From Balanoglossus misakiensis (taxonomy: Eukaryota > Hemichordata), in the NCBI GenBank assembly GCA_040954595.2, contig CM082578.2:15066001-15130000 (forward strand): a stretch of 64,000 nucleotides of DNA, in the 5' to 3' direction. The notes under the pieces were generated by a model, which was not told the DNA's origin, did no database searches, and saw only the letters and a list, made by a program, of their open reading frames with translations. A program made the translations under genes and the position numbers. Shown one piece after another: positions 42,101-52,391 of the stretch; the first letter of the stretch is position 1, and the number at the start of each line of letters is the position of its first letter.

Positions 42101-43737
42101 CTGACGTCATCATGGCGACTAGACACGGCGGCCTTGGAGTGTCATTGACTCAAACCGTGGTCAGCATCTGGGAAATATACAATACGCTTCCATATTCTAC
42201 ATTATTCCCTCAAGCATCGATTTCATAGCTAGATTGGTTCATTACAAATTTATTTATTAATATATAAGTTTACGAAAAACAATGTCATAGAATCGAAAAG
42301 TTTGTACCTGATGAAATCATACCGTTTTGCGTCTTAAGGAAGTCCAATGTCAACTGTTACTAGTCCTTGGTAGATCATATTTTTTCATTGTTTTCCATTC
42401 ATCATCTGACTCTGTACATTTGTGTAATTATACCAAACATGACTTTTTGAATAGTAATAACTCGGCCAGAAAAATCACACGCCCCCACAGCATGTAACCA
42501 TTGTTCAAATTTGACCAATAGGACCTCAGATGATGGTGGGAAGAGAGGAGTAATGTAAACAAACAAACAATCAAACAAAAGAACGAACAACGTGCTAATC
42601 AGCGCTTGTCATGCATCTTACCAAGTCAATAATTATAGGCTATTTTTTGCCAAAAAGAGCTCCTGATTCATGTACAAAGATAACATTTAACCTCCAAGAC
42701 TAAAAATATCAAAATCATGTGTCGAGTACTGCTCCACAATAAACACAGTCTCAGATTTTGTGACTAGATAATAGCGACAAATGACTCGGACACGACGCGA
42801 CAAGACATGACACTGATTTTCCTGTTCAACAGTCGAACCCTGATACAGTTAAGATGACTTTTCGAACGACACACAGTAATCGTCGAGGTTCTATAATGGC
42901 TGAGCTTGACGCAGTAGTGACACTATGTGTGTTAACCCATTCCCTCCTCAAATTGCATGTCCCTCTGTTTTGTGGCGTTAACATCCATGCTTTTAGTGGT
43001 ATTCTACCACTTAAAATAGTTATAAACTGCAAGGCAATGAAACGTTGATGTAATCGTTTGTCGAACATAATGGCAATTCCAAAAGAACGTAACCAACACC
43101 GTAGAATTCATGGACATTTCAAAATCATAACTTTAGGGATGACATGATAAAACGACTCAAATACTATTGACCCGTGGTAATTATTTGACCGATGACCATT
43201 GGATAAAAAAAATCATGATTGAAGGTTACAAAAAAATGATGCATCGTCGCAACATTTCATGAGAAAATCCACGCCGCTGACAATCTGTGTTTAATGTTTA
43301 GCCAGGACGGTGCTGACGTACGAGGGCCTGTATTATTAGATAACAATGACGTAGCAGAAAACACTGACGTGAATAAGGGCGTAAATAAATGTAAATGTAA
43401 ATATCAACAAAGAGTGCAGTTACGGCCTTCTTTCTATAGGAAAGTTGTTTTGAAATTCTGCTCGAGTAGCCCCAATATTTGATCGTAAAAACCTCGTTGA
43501 AGAAAACAGGTACATCTGGTCCCATCTCACCAACACCACTGGTTGCGCCAGCGTAGCGCAGCCATCGGCGGGAACGGGGCAGGCAATCGTTCGAACCGAA
43601 TATTTTCCCTGTGCGTCGGCTGATGGCGCAATTTAACCACCATAGGTAAATGGGTTCGAACGGGTCTACAATTCTAAACCTCGCCGATTTAGCTGGCATG
43701 TTGTGAACCGCGTGGGACCGAACACGAAAAAATGTAC
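39120..43737. other. Intergenic region, 5' flank of the bHLH gene
   Basis: No supported gene in about 4.6 kb. It should include the promoter of the minus-strand bHLH gene. A tRNA-derived SINE candidate lies at 43550-43690. Confidence 0.4.
43550..43690 (-). repeat. Possible tRNA-derived SINE fragment
   Basis: On the minus strand an A-box-like GGTGGTTAAATTGCGCC (plus 43628-43643 area) is followed about 45 bases later by a B-box-like GGTTCGAACG (43588-43597). The flanks are not tRNA-like enough to call a functional tRNA. Confidence 0.25.
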
Positions 43738-44282
43738 ATTTGAAAAATATCATGGTCAAGTAGTGCAGTGCTGTCAGACTCATCGGTATACACCGCACCT
43801 TTATACACCTGGTGTCATTCGGGATGGAAATTCTGACACAATAAAATGGCATAATGCAGCCATTTCATTGGCTAACAGACTGACTGTACTGTACTGGTCC
43901 AGGTGCACATCGATTTGCCACGTGAACGTTGTACGATGCATGCGCATATCACTGTGTTTCAGCCACGCCACCAATATGGACGCATTCTCGGATGTCTCCG
44001 ATACAGAGTATTCAAGCGAATTGGAACATTTTTTGCTCTAAGTTTGAAAACCCGGTACCACTGGCCGACAGAGAAGATGTTAGACGGCAAAACAGGCTCG
44101 TGAAAGTTTTCAGGCTCCTGCGAACAGTGCACAATTGACGGAAAAACCTGGATTTCGCGTAGCACAAAATACATGCAAGTCTGCCAGGCGAGGAATGTCA
44201 GTGTGGGATGCATGAGGAAGAAATACACGCCATTCTAGCAAGGTAAGTTTCAGTTATTTTCTCAAATTTTCCGAGCGCGAAA
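43738..44282. repeat. Dispersed repeat, copy 2 (~545 bp)
   Basis: Partner of 17834-18348, same strand, about 25.9 kb away. It has a short insertion (CTGTACTGTACTGGTCC) and point changes that break the frame open in copy 1. It ends about 285 bases upstream of the first Toll ectodomain start codon, so it may lie in that promoter. Confidence 0.8.
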
Positions 44283-44567
44283 TTTAACTCACCGTGACTT
44301 GAGCTGGAAAGTGACGTAAAACTAAAACTATTACCCTTTGCTATATCAAGCGGGAAACTGATGAAGGGAAACAGATTTACAGAAAACAGGAAACATGTTT
44401 TTAGAAATTGATAACAATATGGAGGAAATGTGTTTTATGTCATAGACGTGTACATGTAACTCGAATCCTTGGTTAATTGATCTTGAGGAAATAACACAAG
44501 GAAATAACAAACCTACATGTTTTATCGACAACGTTCATCGTACACTGCGTTCGTTCGAGTAAAAAAC

Positions 44568-45565
44568 ATGTCCGTGAAAACTGCGAGGAAATTTGCGATT
44601 TTTCTGTCCTACTGCTTGGTTTGTGGCTACGACTTGTATGTGGCGGGAACGTGCATCCCGGCCACGAATGTCACGTGTGCTTCGAAGTGCCACTGCGATT
44701 ATTGCAACAACGGAGAGCCTTACAAGACGCTGGCCTGCCGTTGTCCTGCCAGGGAGCTCAGCGCCGTGCCGAGAGACGTGCCCAAAAACACAAGCTATTT
44801 GAGCCTGTTCAAAAACAGGATAGGAAAACTGAGCGCTTCCGAGTTTTCAGGTCTTGGGAATCTTATACAACTGGATCTGGGTTACAACTTTCTTGACAGT
44901 AACGGCATCGACGGAAATGCATTTCTTGGTCTGGAAAATCTGAAGCATCTGAGTCTGAAGTTTAACCGAGCTCTCAACCGGATATCTAGTGAGTGGTTCC
45001 GTCCTCTGAAAAGTCTCTGGAAAGTTGATTTTGAAAGAGCAAATGTGGAGTCGCTGTCAGAAGATACATTCAGGTTTAACTTAAAATTAGAATACGTAAT
45101 CCTTCGTGGAAACCAGATCAAAAACATCGAACCGTCACTCTTCCGAAATTTGCCGTCACTGAAGAAAGTACTCCTGCAAATTAATCAGTTGAAGTCACTC
45201 CCTCCGGAAATGTTCAACGGTTCTATGGAAACGGATGAACTGAATGTCAATAGTAATAAACTCATGACAATATCCCCTGAAGCTGGGCTTCAGGACATGG
45301 AGAACTTGAAGAAACTTTCAGTGTATCAGAATCCCTTGGACTGCGGCTGTGATCTTGTTTGGTTTCGCCAGTGGATTGACACTGTTGACGTCATCGTCAA
45401 GGTTCACAACACGACGTGTGCATCGGGAGGAAATATCATGAAGTTCAATCCCGATGACTTGCAGTGTGAGTTTCCCGTCGTCATGGTGACCGTTCTGACC
45501 ATCGCCGGGTTTTTGGCTCTTTGCACATTGATAACAATCATAGTTCACAACAGATGGAGGATAAG
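44568..45565 (+). CDS. Toll-like receptor ectodomain exon A (signal peptide-LRRNT-LRR-LRRCT-TM)
   Basis: Ligand-binding half of a Toll-like receptor, encoded in one exon of 332 codons plus 2 bases. Signal peptide is about 1-29. The Cys-rich LRRNT contains CASKCHCDYC. Seven to eight LRRs follow, with pitches such as LIQLDLGYN, LEYVILRGNQIKNI and LKKVLLQINQLKSLP. A single LRRCT begins NPLDCGCDLVWFRQWID, and the membrane segment is VTVLTIAGFLALCTLITIIV. The exon ends NRWRI(R) at ATAAG|GTATAT, phase 2. Joined to the TIR exon at 50506-51031 it gives 507 aa. Reading on past the donor adds only seven residues (YILFYKF) before a stop. A single LRRCT marks the vertebrate-like (sccTLR) type. The start is the ATG that opens the signal peptide; an in-frame ATG 51 bases upstream is less likely. 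Confidence 0.9.
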
Positions 45566-45584
45566 GTATATATTATTTTACAAA

Positions 45585-45587
<3 letters not shown>

Positions 45588-45640
<53 letters not shown>

Positions 45641-45641
45641 T
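45588..45641. repeat. (GAT)n microsatellite just after the exon A donor
   Basis: About 18 uninterrupted GAT units starting 22 bases downstream of the exon A splice donor. Confidence 0.95.
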
Positions 45642-45827
45642 AAGTCTTTTATAATTGTGATGGGATACGTGTCAGAAATTAGAGATTTAAACTGTAAGCA
45701 TTACATGCAGGATAGGGCAATGAGAAGTTTGTGAAATCTCTGCAAAATATCTCGTTCGACGAAAACAAAATGGACGTCAAGAATCAGGTTTACTTTCGCC
45801 GCCTAGCAAATATGCAGGGAAAGATGA

Positions 45828-45838
45828 GGGGAATTCCC
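45828..45838. promoter_or_regulatory. Perfect kappa-B palindrome (GGGGAATTCCC)
   Basis: It matches the Rel/NF-kB consensus GGGRNNYYCC over all positions and lies about 245 bases upstream of the preferred ATG of ectodomain exon B. Toll receptors signal through Rel factors, so a feedback element is plausible. Only the match is seen directly. Confidence 0.5.
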
Positions 45839-46073
45839 GTTTAACAACAGATCAATTTACGGTATTACAAAGTTTTAAACGTTCGAAACTCAACACCGAC
45901 GACCTTTGACCTGCAGTTTCGAAGTTGAGGTGGTATGAAGCCTATGACGAGCGCCACCAATTTTCCTGTACATATGAATAGTCACGTGAGCAGATCAAAA
46001 ATGCAAATTTATGTTCGGTAGTTTGGTTCTGAAACTCTCCTGGTTGACATCGAACAACTCATTACCTATTGCA

Positions 46074-47071
46074 ATGGCAATCGTTCCGAAGCACCTTATT
46101 ATTGTCCTATTCGTGGTTATCCTGTGTTGTGAGTTGGGTGTGTGCGTCGACTGTGTACCAGCTACCAACATCTCCATCCCGTCGCAATGCACATGTGAGT
46201 ACTGCACGAAAGGAAAAACAAGTACGTGGTTAACTTGTAACTGTAATTGTGGAAGACACCAAACTAAGATTGTACCTAAAGGACTACCACCACACACTAC
46301 CCACCTTTTCGTTCAAAACTGTGGTATCGGCAAACTCGACAACCATGAGTTTGCGGGTCTCAGTAAACTGGTAGAACTGAATCTGAGTAATAACAAATTG
46401 GATGCTCAACAAATCGAGCCACATGCATTCGAAGGTTTGGACAATCTTAGAAAGCTCATTCTGAAGTTTAACCGAGCACTAAAAAATATTCCAGCTGAAT
46501 GGTTCCGTCCTTTGAAGAATCTGTGGAAAATTGATCTTGAGAAGGCGAGCGTGGAGACACTGTCAGAAGACGCCTTTCGGCACAACTTAAAATTGCAGTA
46601 CATAGTCCTGAAAAACAACCAGATACAAAATGTAAAACCGGCCTTATTCAGAGATTTGCCTTCGCTGAGTAAAGTTCTCCTGCAAATAAACCAGTTAGAA
46701 TCGCTGCCTCCTAGTATGCTGAATGGGTCCACGAGTGTAGATGAAGTAATTGTGTATAACAACAAGCTTATGACAATCACCAGTGAAGTCGGGCTTCAAG
46801 ACATGGAGAACTTAAAGAAACTTGCAGTGTATCAGAATCCCTTGGACTGCGGCTGTGATCTTGTCTGGTTTCGCCAGTGGATTGACACTGTTGACGTCAT
46901 CGCCAAGGTTCACAACACGACGTGTGCATCGGGAGAAAATATCATGAAGTTCAATCCCGATGACTTGCAGTGTGAGTTTCCCGTCGTCATGGTAATTGTT
47001 CTGGCCTTGGCAGCGTTGATCATTCTCAGCACTATAATTACACTTCTTGTTGCCAACAGGTGGCGGCTGAG
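46074..47071 (+). CDS. Toll-like receptor ectodomain exon B
   Basis: Same layout and same length (998 bases) as exon A. Signal peptide MAIVPKHLIIVLFVVILCC, then LRRNT with CTCEYC, seven to eight LRRs (LVELNLSNNKLD, LQYIVLKNNQIQNV, LSKVLLQINQLESLP), an LRRCT almost identical to those of A and C, and the membrane segment VIVLALAALIILSTIITLLV. It ends NRWRL(R) at CTGAG|GTAGGT, phase 2. Without splicing the next codon is TAG, so an unspliced transcript would stop immediately after the membrane anchor. Joined to 50506-51031 it gives 507 aa. The ATG at 46011 is in frame but would bury the signal peptide. No TIR-like sequence lies between this exon and exon C. Confidence 0.9.
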
Positions 47072-48386
47072 GTAGGTCCTGTTTCAGATGAACTGCTATC
47101 AATGTCAACACCATCAACTTCCTCAAACTTGACATTCACTCGTCAATAACATCTGTTCCACTGCTTTTAGCTCTTAATGATAATTTCATTGTTGGGGTTT
47201 ATTTCGAACAAAGTACAAATTCCGTCCAAAGTTTGACATGTGCCAACGTACCATGTGTGAATAGTCATACACAAATGAGCACAAGGACGAAACGAAACTC
47301 CTGCGCTTTGGCGCTATGCACCACAGAGGTGTGATCACCAAAAAGTTTAAGTTATCTCCCTTCGTCAGAACAGATACCTTCCTGAAAAATACTGAACGAA
47401 AACAAGACCGAATAATGCGAAATACGTCACAACTTAAAGTTGTTTTTGCATTGGCCGACATCATGGCAACTTAACTATGTAAACATGAAATGACATGATC
47501 TAGTCTTGTCTTGTCTTAGGTCAGGTATGTACCAGATTTCCAGCATAACAACTAAAACATTTACCGTCGTCACTGAAGAATCCTTATTTTGCTATGTATA
47601 GACATTAACTGGTTACGACCGTACCATAACATTTCCTCATCGATGCGTGCATAAAATATCAGTTTAGGTACCTTTGTAGGGTTGGGGAAAAGGTTGCTAG
47701 ATTTAAAACTACATTTACTCATTCTTGCAATATAGAACAAACTATGGCCTGACACTCTTCCGCCAGACTGTTTGTTCCTTCCTGGTATGATAGTCTCGGT
47801 ACAGTTTGTTGTTCTCAAACCCTGGCATATTTCGTGCATTTTGTCCAAACAACATTGAAGTCGACACGAAAGTAGCTCGAACACAATTAGGTGTATTGAA
47901 GTCATGGGAAAATGTGTTAATCTCTAGGGTCAGGAAATCCGCTGTTTTCTTTCTTTCGGGAGATCGGAAAACAGGCATGACAAGAGAAAGACTCGCTCTT
48001 GTCACCTGACATTTTAAATACGAGTCGTCACGTTCAAATGTTTTGAGCATTGTCGCCTCATGACAGACAGATGTCAAAATCTTTGTTTGTGAAGAGGCTG
48101 TTGAGGTAGAGGTTGCGGCGCATATGTGTAACCATTGCAAATATTTTAGATAAGAACGTCTGATTAATTACAACTTGATCCATATGGATTGGACTTAGTA
48201 CTAATATTCAGTCAAAAGATTTGCATGCACCAGCTGGAGTATTGCGCCCTCGACGGGCTTGTTGAGCACCGCCTCCTATTCTGTATCTAATACTAGAAAT
48301 CACATGACCACTACAACTTTTGCGTGGTTTGCCCAGACCGATTTATAGGAAGTTAGTGTACAGTTAGACTTTTGTCAGCTGCAGCG
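47072..48386. other. Spacer between ectodomain exons B and C
   Basis: About 1.3 kb. I looked for TIR motifs (YDIFVSHS, RD..PG, FW) in all plus frames and saw none. The promoter of exon C should be here. Confidence 0.55.
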
Positions 48387-49381
48387 ATGGTGATCAAAAC
48401 ATCTGCTTTAACCCTGCTTTGCCTCTTAGTCTTGGGTTACACGCGTTACGCGAATGCCGGCAGTTGTGTTCCAGCGACGAACGTGTCTTGCCCAAATGTG
48501 TGTATTTGCGAGTACTGCGACATGCCGTGGCCGTTTAAAAGGCTGAGGGTTGACTGTGCATCAAGAAAGCTGAACGCTGTACCAGACAATATACCGCTGG
48601 AAACGGAATCTTTGAACCTGGCCCAAAATGGTATCGGCCGACTTATAAAACCTGGCGATATCTCGTATTTGAAGAGACTCTACCGACTGGACCTGAGCTA
48701 CAATCTTTTGGACAGCAACGCAATGTATCCCGGGGTTTTTGAAGGCCTCGAAAATCTGAATAATCTTATTTTGAAGTTTAACCGAGCTCTGAAGACGATC
48801 CCTAACCAGTGGTTCCGAACTTTGAAAAATCTCTGGAAAGTTGATCTCGAAAGAGCACACGTAGTAACGATTGAAGAAGACGCCTTTCGATTTAATTTGA
48901 AATTACGATTCATTGTTCTTCGCGACAATCAGATAAAGCACATCGCACCTTCGCTTTTTCGGGGACTTCCGTCACTAGAGAAAGTTTTGTTGCAAACGAA
49001 TCAGTTGAAAACACTTCCTCACGACATGTTCAATGGGTCTCTAAATACAGACGAACTAAATGTCTACAACAACAAAATTACAGTGATCTCACCGACAACA
49101 GGACTTCAGAAGATGGAGAACTTGAAAAGACTGTCCGTGTATCAGAACCCCTTGGATTGCGGCTGTGATCTTGTCTGGTTTCGTCGGTGGATTGACACTG
49201 TTGACGTCATCGTCAAGGTTCACAACACGACGTGTGCATCGGGAGAAAATATCATGAAGTTCAATCCCGATGACCTGGTGTGTGAATTTCCCGTCGTCAT
49301 GGTGACCTTACTGGCTGTTGTAGCTGTTCTCATTATCAGTGTCATGATCACATTACTTGTCTATAATAGGTGGAGAATAAG
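48387..49381 (+). CDS. Toll-like receptor ectodomain exon C
   Basis: Third ectodomain exon, 995 bases, one codon shorter than A and B. Signal peptide MVIKTSALTLLCLLVLGYTR; LRRNT with CPNVCICEYC; LRRs such as LYRLDLSYNLLDSN, LRFIVLRDNQIKHI and LEKVLLQTNQLKTLP; LRRCT NPLDCGCDLVWFRRWID; membrane segment VTLLAVVAVLIISVMITLLV. It ends NRWRI(R) at ATAAG|GTATGG, phase 2, and with 50506-51031 gives 506 aa. Read-through past the donor would add 17 residues. It is the ectodomain nearest the TIR exon (about 1.1 kb), so it would be the default partner if each transcript used only the closest acceptor. The in-frame TTG upstream is not taken as a start. Confidence 0.9.
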
Positions 49382-50505
49382 GTATGGCCGAAATCTAACT
49401 GTGAAACTGAAAGTTGATTGCGCTGGTATTTAATGGTGCAGCTAGTACAAAATTTTAGAAATATTCTAACTTGAAAAAAATGAACAGTCTGCGTTGTGCA
49501 CCTCCTTTATAAACTTGAACGTGCTCGTTTTGAAAATATGCATATAGATTTGTGGCTACATCATGAGCTGGACGTCGTTAAAATTCAGCCATAATGCGGG
49601 ATAAAGCTTAGCATTCTGACCCCTGTTGTTTGCAGAATGGCTCGCCTCTTCGTGAACTCCAGTGACCCTTTTGTATCAGACCCTTTTCAAGATCCGTGCA
49701 ACGATTTCGTGGTCCTCACCCCCGTACGATACACAAGTATTATAACTTTGTGGTACGTTGGGTTTGTTGAATGCAAATGCCTGCCAGCAGTTGTTAATCT
49801 TTCACTGGGGTTTGTAGTAGGTTGAGATCACCATGTTGCAACCATGGTTACGCCATTTTGAAATGCGGTCTGGCATATCAGATTCGAATTTATTGACATC
49901 GTCCGTTTCAACATGACCGCATATACAGTGCCCTGAAATCCTTGAAAAGAAAACTCACTGAACACACGTCGCGTATTGAATTGCCAGATGAAAAGAGGAA
50001 CTTCGCGAATTTTCAACGGGGAAATTTCTTTTTCCTACTCTCAAGTACTTCTCATATTGTGTCGTTGCATAAGAAAGAAACCAGCATATCGCATGTCGTA
50101 ATATCTCCATGCATTTTGAAAACAGTCTAAGTAATAGGAGAACAATTTCGGTTTTCTTACCAACGCGATTAGCTGTAAAGTACTGAGCATCTTTCTATTG
50201 TTGGTGGGGTGCGTGTGTGGGCGAACAGGGTCAATCACATGACCCGGCTCTTGATGATTTGTCGGAAAAATCCGGTTTTTCGGTCTGCACTGACAAACAG
50301 GTTATTTTGGGTTGTTTCACTCTTCTGCTTTCTTGTCCATGTACATGTATTTCAATTTCGATCATTTCACTCGTGACTATGATTAGCCAAGAGCTTGGGT
50401 ACCCTTACACCCACTGCAAGACAATTGTAACACACTTATTTGCTACGTTTATTTCGCAGGTTCTTTTCTCTAAAAGTTGCTTCTTGTCTTTTTATACACG
50501 TACAG
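49382..50505. other. Intron between ectodomain exon C and the TIR exon
   Basis: No further ectodomain or TIR sequence is visible. The acceptor is TTTTTATACACGTACAG ending at 50505. Confidence 0.6.
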
Positions 50506-51031
50506 ATACTATCTATTTCGCATCAAGGTATTCTTCAAAGGGTACATTCCCTTTGATCATAAGGAGGAACTTCCCAGCGAGTATAAGTATGACATTTTTG
50601 TGTCACACTCTAACAAAGACGAGGACTGGGTTCTTCAAGTTCTGCGGCCAACACTCGAAAGTCCGCCTTACAACTACAGACTATGCCTGGACTTCCGCGA
50701 TTTCATCGTCGGCAACCACATTTCGGAGAATATCCTGGCTGCTATCAACGAGAGCCGAAAGACGGTTTTTGTGGTCACCAAGGAGTTCATCGTCAGCGAG
50801 TGGTGCTATTTCGAGCTGGAGATGGTTCGCCAGAAGATGTTTGACGAGCACCGAGACGTGGCCGTGTTGATTCTCAAGGAGAACGTGCCAACCGCCAGAA
50901 TGCCGGGCCTACTGCAGTACCTGATGAGGCGCGGAAATCACATCGAATGGAGCGATGATAAACAGGGACAGAAGTTATTCTGGAAGAAACTGGAAAACTC
51001 CGTCAAAGAAACCGCGGTCAACATGGTTTGA
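50506..51031 (+). CDS. Shared Toll-like receptor TIR exon
   Basis: Cytoplasmic signalling half; numbering is for the A isoform. The exon begins one base before TAC TAT and completes the Arg split at each ectodomain donor. Residues 334-353 are juxtamembrane and the TIR domain spans about 360-500. Box 1 is YDIFVSHS (361-368). The box 2 / BB-loop is RLCLDFRDFIVG (391-402), in which Val401 stands where most TLRs and MyD88 have Pro. WCYFELEM (432-439) and box 3 FW (491-492) are present. The exon ends in TGA after KETAVNMV. It is the only TIR exon I can find in the 6.5-kb locus, although three ectodomain exons precede it. TIR domains recruit MyD88-family adaptors to activate NF-kB. Confidence 0.93.
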
Positions 51032-52391
51032 TCGGGTAAACTTGAATGAAAGACTATCTCAGTAGAGTAAAGACAATTTGCCCAGAATCATTATTCTGTG
51101 ATTTCTATATAGTTAACGACACAGCTCATTCTCTTTCGTTTTTGTCCTTCCAGGAATTACCTATACATGTAGTGTTTTCATTATCAGTATAAATCTACAT
51201 CTGGGGTCCACAGATCCGAGGAACTCTAATACTTTGATACCCCCTAGCCGGGGTTATAAAAGTCAATGACGTCGGATTTATCCACCTTTAAGTTCAAAGT
51301 TATACCAATTGAGTTAACAGATTTCGTCATATTTCCAGCATGATAGTTCAGAATTTTTGATAGCATCGCGACTAATTTGCATAACAATACACGCAATTGT
51401 AATGTTAGTTAGATCCAATTGTTTTCCTTAAAGTAAATGGTAGCTCTGCAGAGGAGAACACCGCTAATTATGGTTCTCGTTGTAGTTATACAGGTTATAA
51501 AGGCCGCCGTGTAGTGAACATGTTTTTTAGAGTAATTACTACAGATGTAAGGGCTTATAATTAACATATCTGTCTATGTTGTGACATAATGACTACGATA
51601 AAATTGAAAGAAGTAGCATGCTAGGTTTTTCGTGTCAATTTTCAATCACGACACAGGAATTTTATGTGAACTTTGTGCCGTTTCCAGATAAACACGCAGA
51701 ATTAGCTTTACATACGCGATACAAGCTCTTCGGGGTCGTTTTCAGGACAAGATACTTTGTATATTGACTTACGAGTCCTACACTGTCCATGACGTTGGGG
51801 GCGCTACGCATGGGTCGATCAAACGATGCGTGGTCACAGATGCTGTGGTCGAAAAGTTGACCAACCTTCACTGAAACGGAAAACAAATCAACATGTTTTC
51901 ACTATTTCCTATTGATAGGAAATTCGTTATATAAGATATATCCTACAGCTGGCGTAGTTTGGATAGTTGAGCGACATAGTACGCACCTCAAAATCTTTTA
52001 GTCAATAGTTTTGTGTACGTTGTTACCTGTTTTCGTGTCTGTCATCAACGTGTACCTGAACGGGCAGAGGACCCACTGACAGAGACTCATTCACCTGTGA
52101 GTTGTGAGTCGAGAACGAGGCAAAGAGAGATATGAGGGAAATTAGCTCGCTGACCTGAAAACTTTACAATAGATCTATAGATAGTTGTAATACTGTTAAT
52201 GTCTTAAATCACATTTAGTGGTATTAACAAAATAAAAATCTTATAATTATAACGATAACATTTCCATTTGGGATAGGGTGACGAATGGTGACTTGTTCAT
52301 TTGTGATGATAGCGGGCGGGGTTATTTAATCTGAGTTCTGGGTCAAACATTCCGATTTCATAGATAACAGCCCCAATTTTGGTACAATTGT
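51032..52391. other. Region between the Toll locus and the aminopeptidase gene
   Basis: It contains the 3' UTR of the TIR exon and the promoter of the aminopeptidase. The only coding hint is a pair of minus-strand exon-like segments at 51773-52075. Confidence 0.45.
51773..52075 (-). other. Possible pair of minus-strand coding exons
   Basis: 52027-52075 is bounded by CTCTGTCAG| and |GTAACA and reads WVLCPFRYTLMTDTKT. 51773-51870 is bounded by CCGTTTCAG| and |GTAAGT and reads VKVGQLFDHSICD onward. The two join in phase 1 with an open frame of 49 codons. I found neither the first nor the last exon, and no family is recognised. It may be part of an unannotated small gene or coincidence. Confidence 0.3.

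Noticed and set aside
43588-43597. Functional tRNA gene at GGTTCGAACG
   Set aside because: No acceptor-stem pairing or anticodon arm visible; kept only as a possible SINE fragment.
46011-46073. Upstream in-frame ATG of Toll exon B
   Set aside because: It would place a hydrophilic leader before the signal peptide; exons A and C start directly with the signal peptide.
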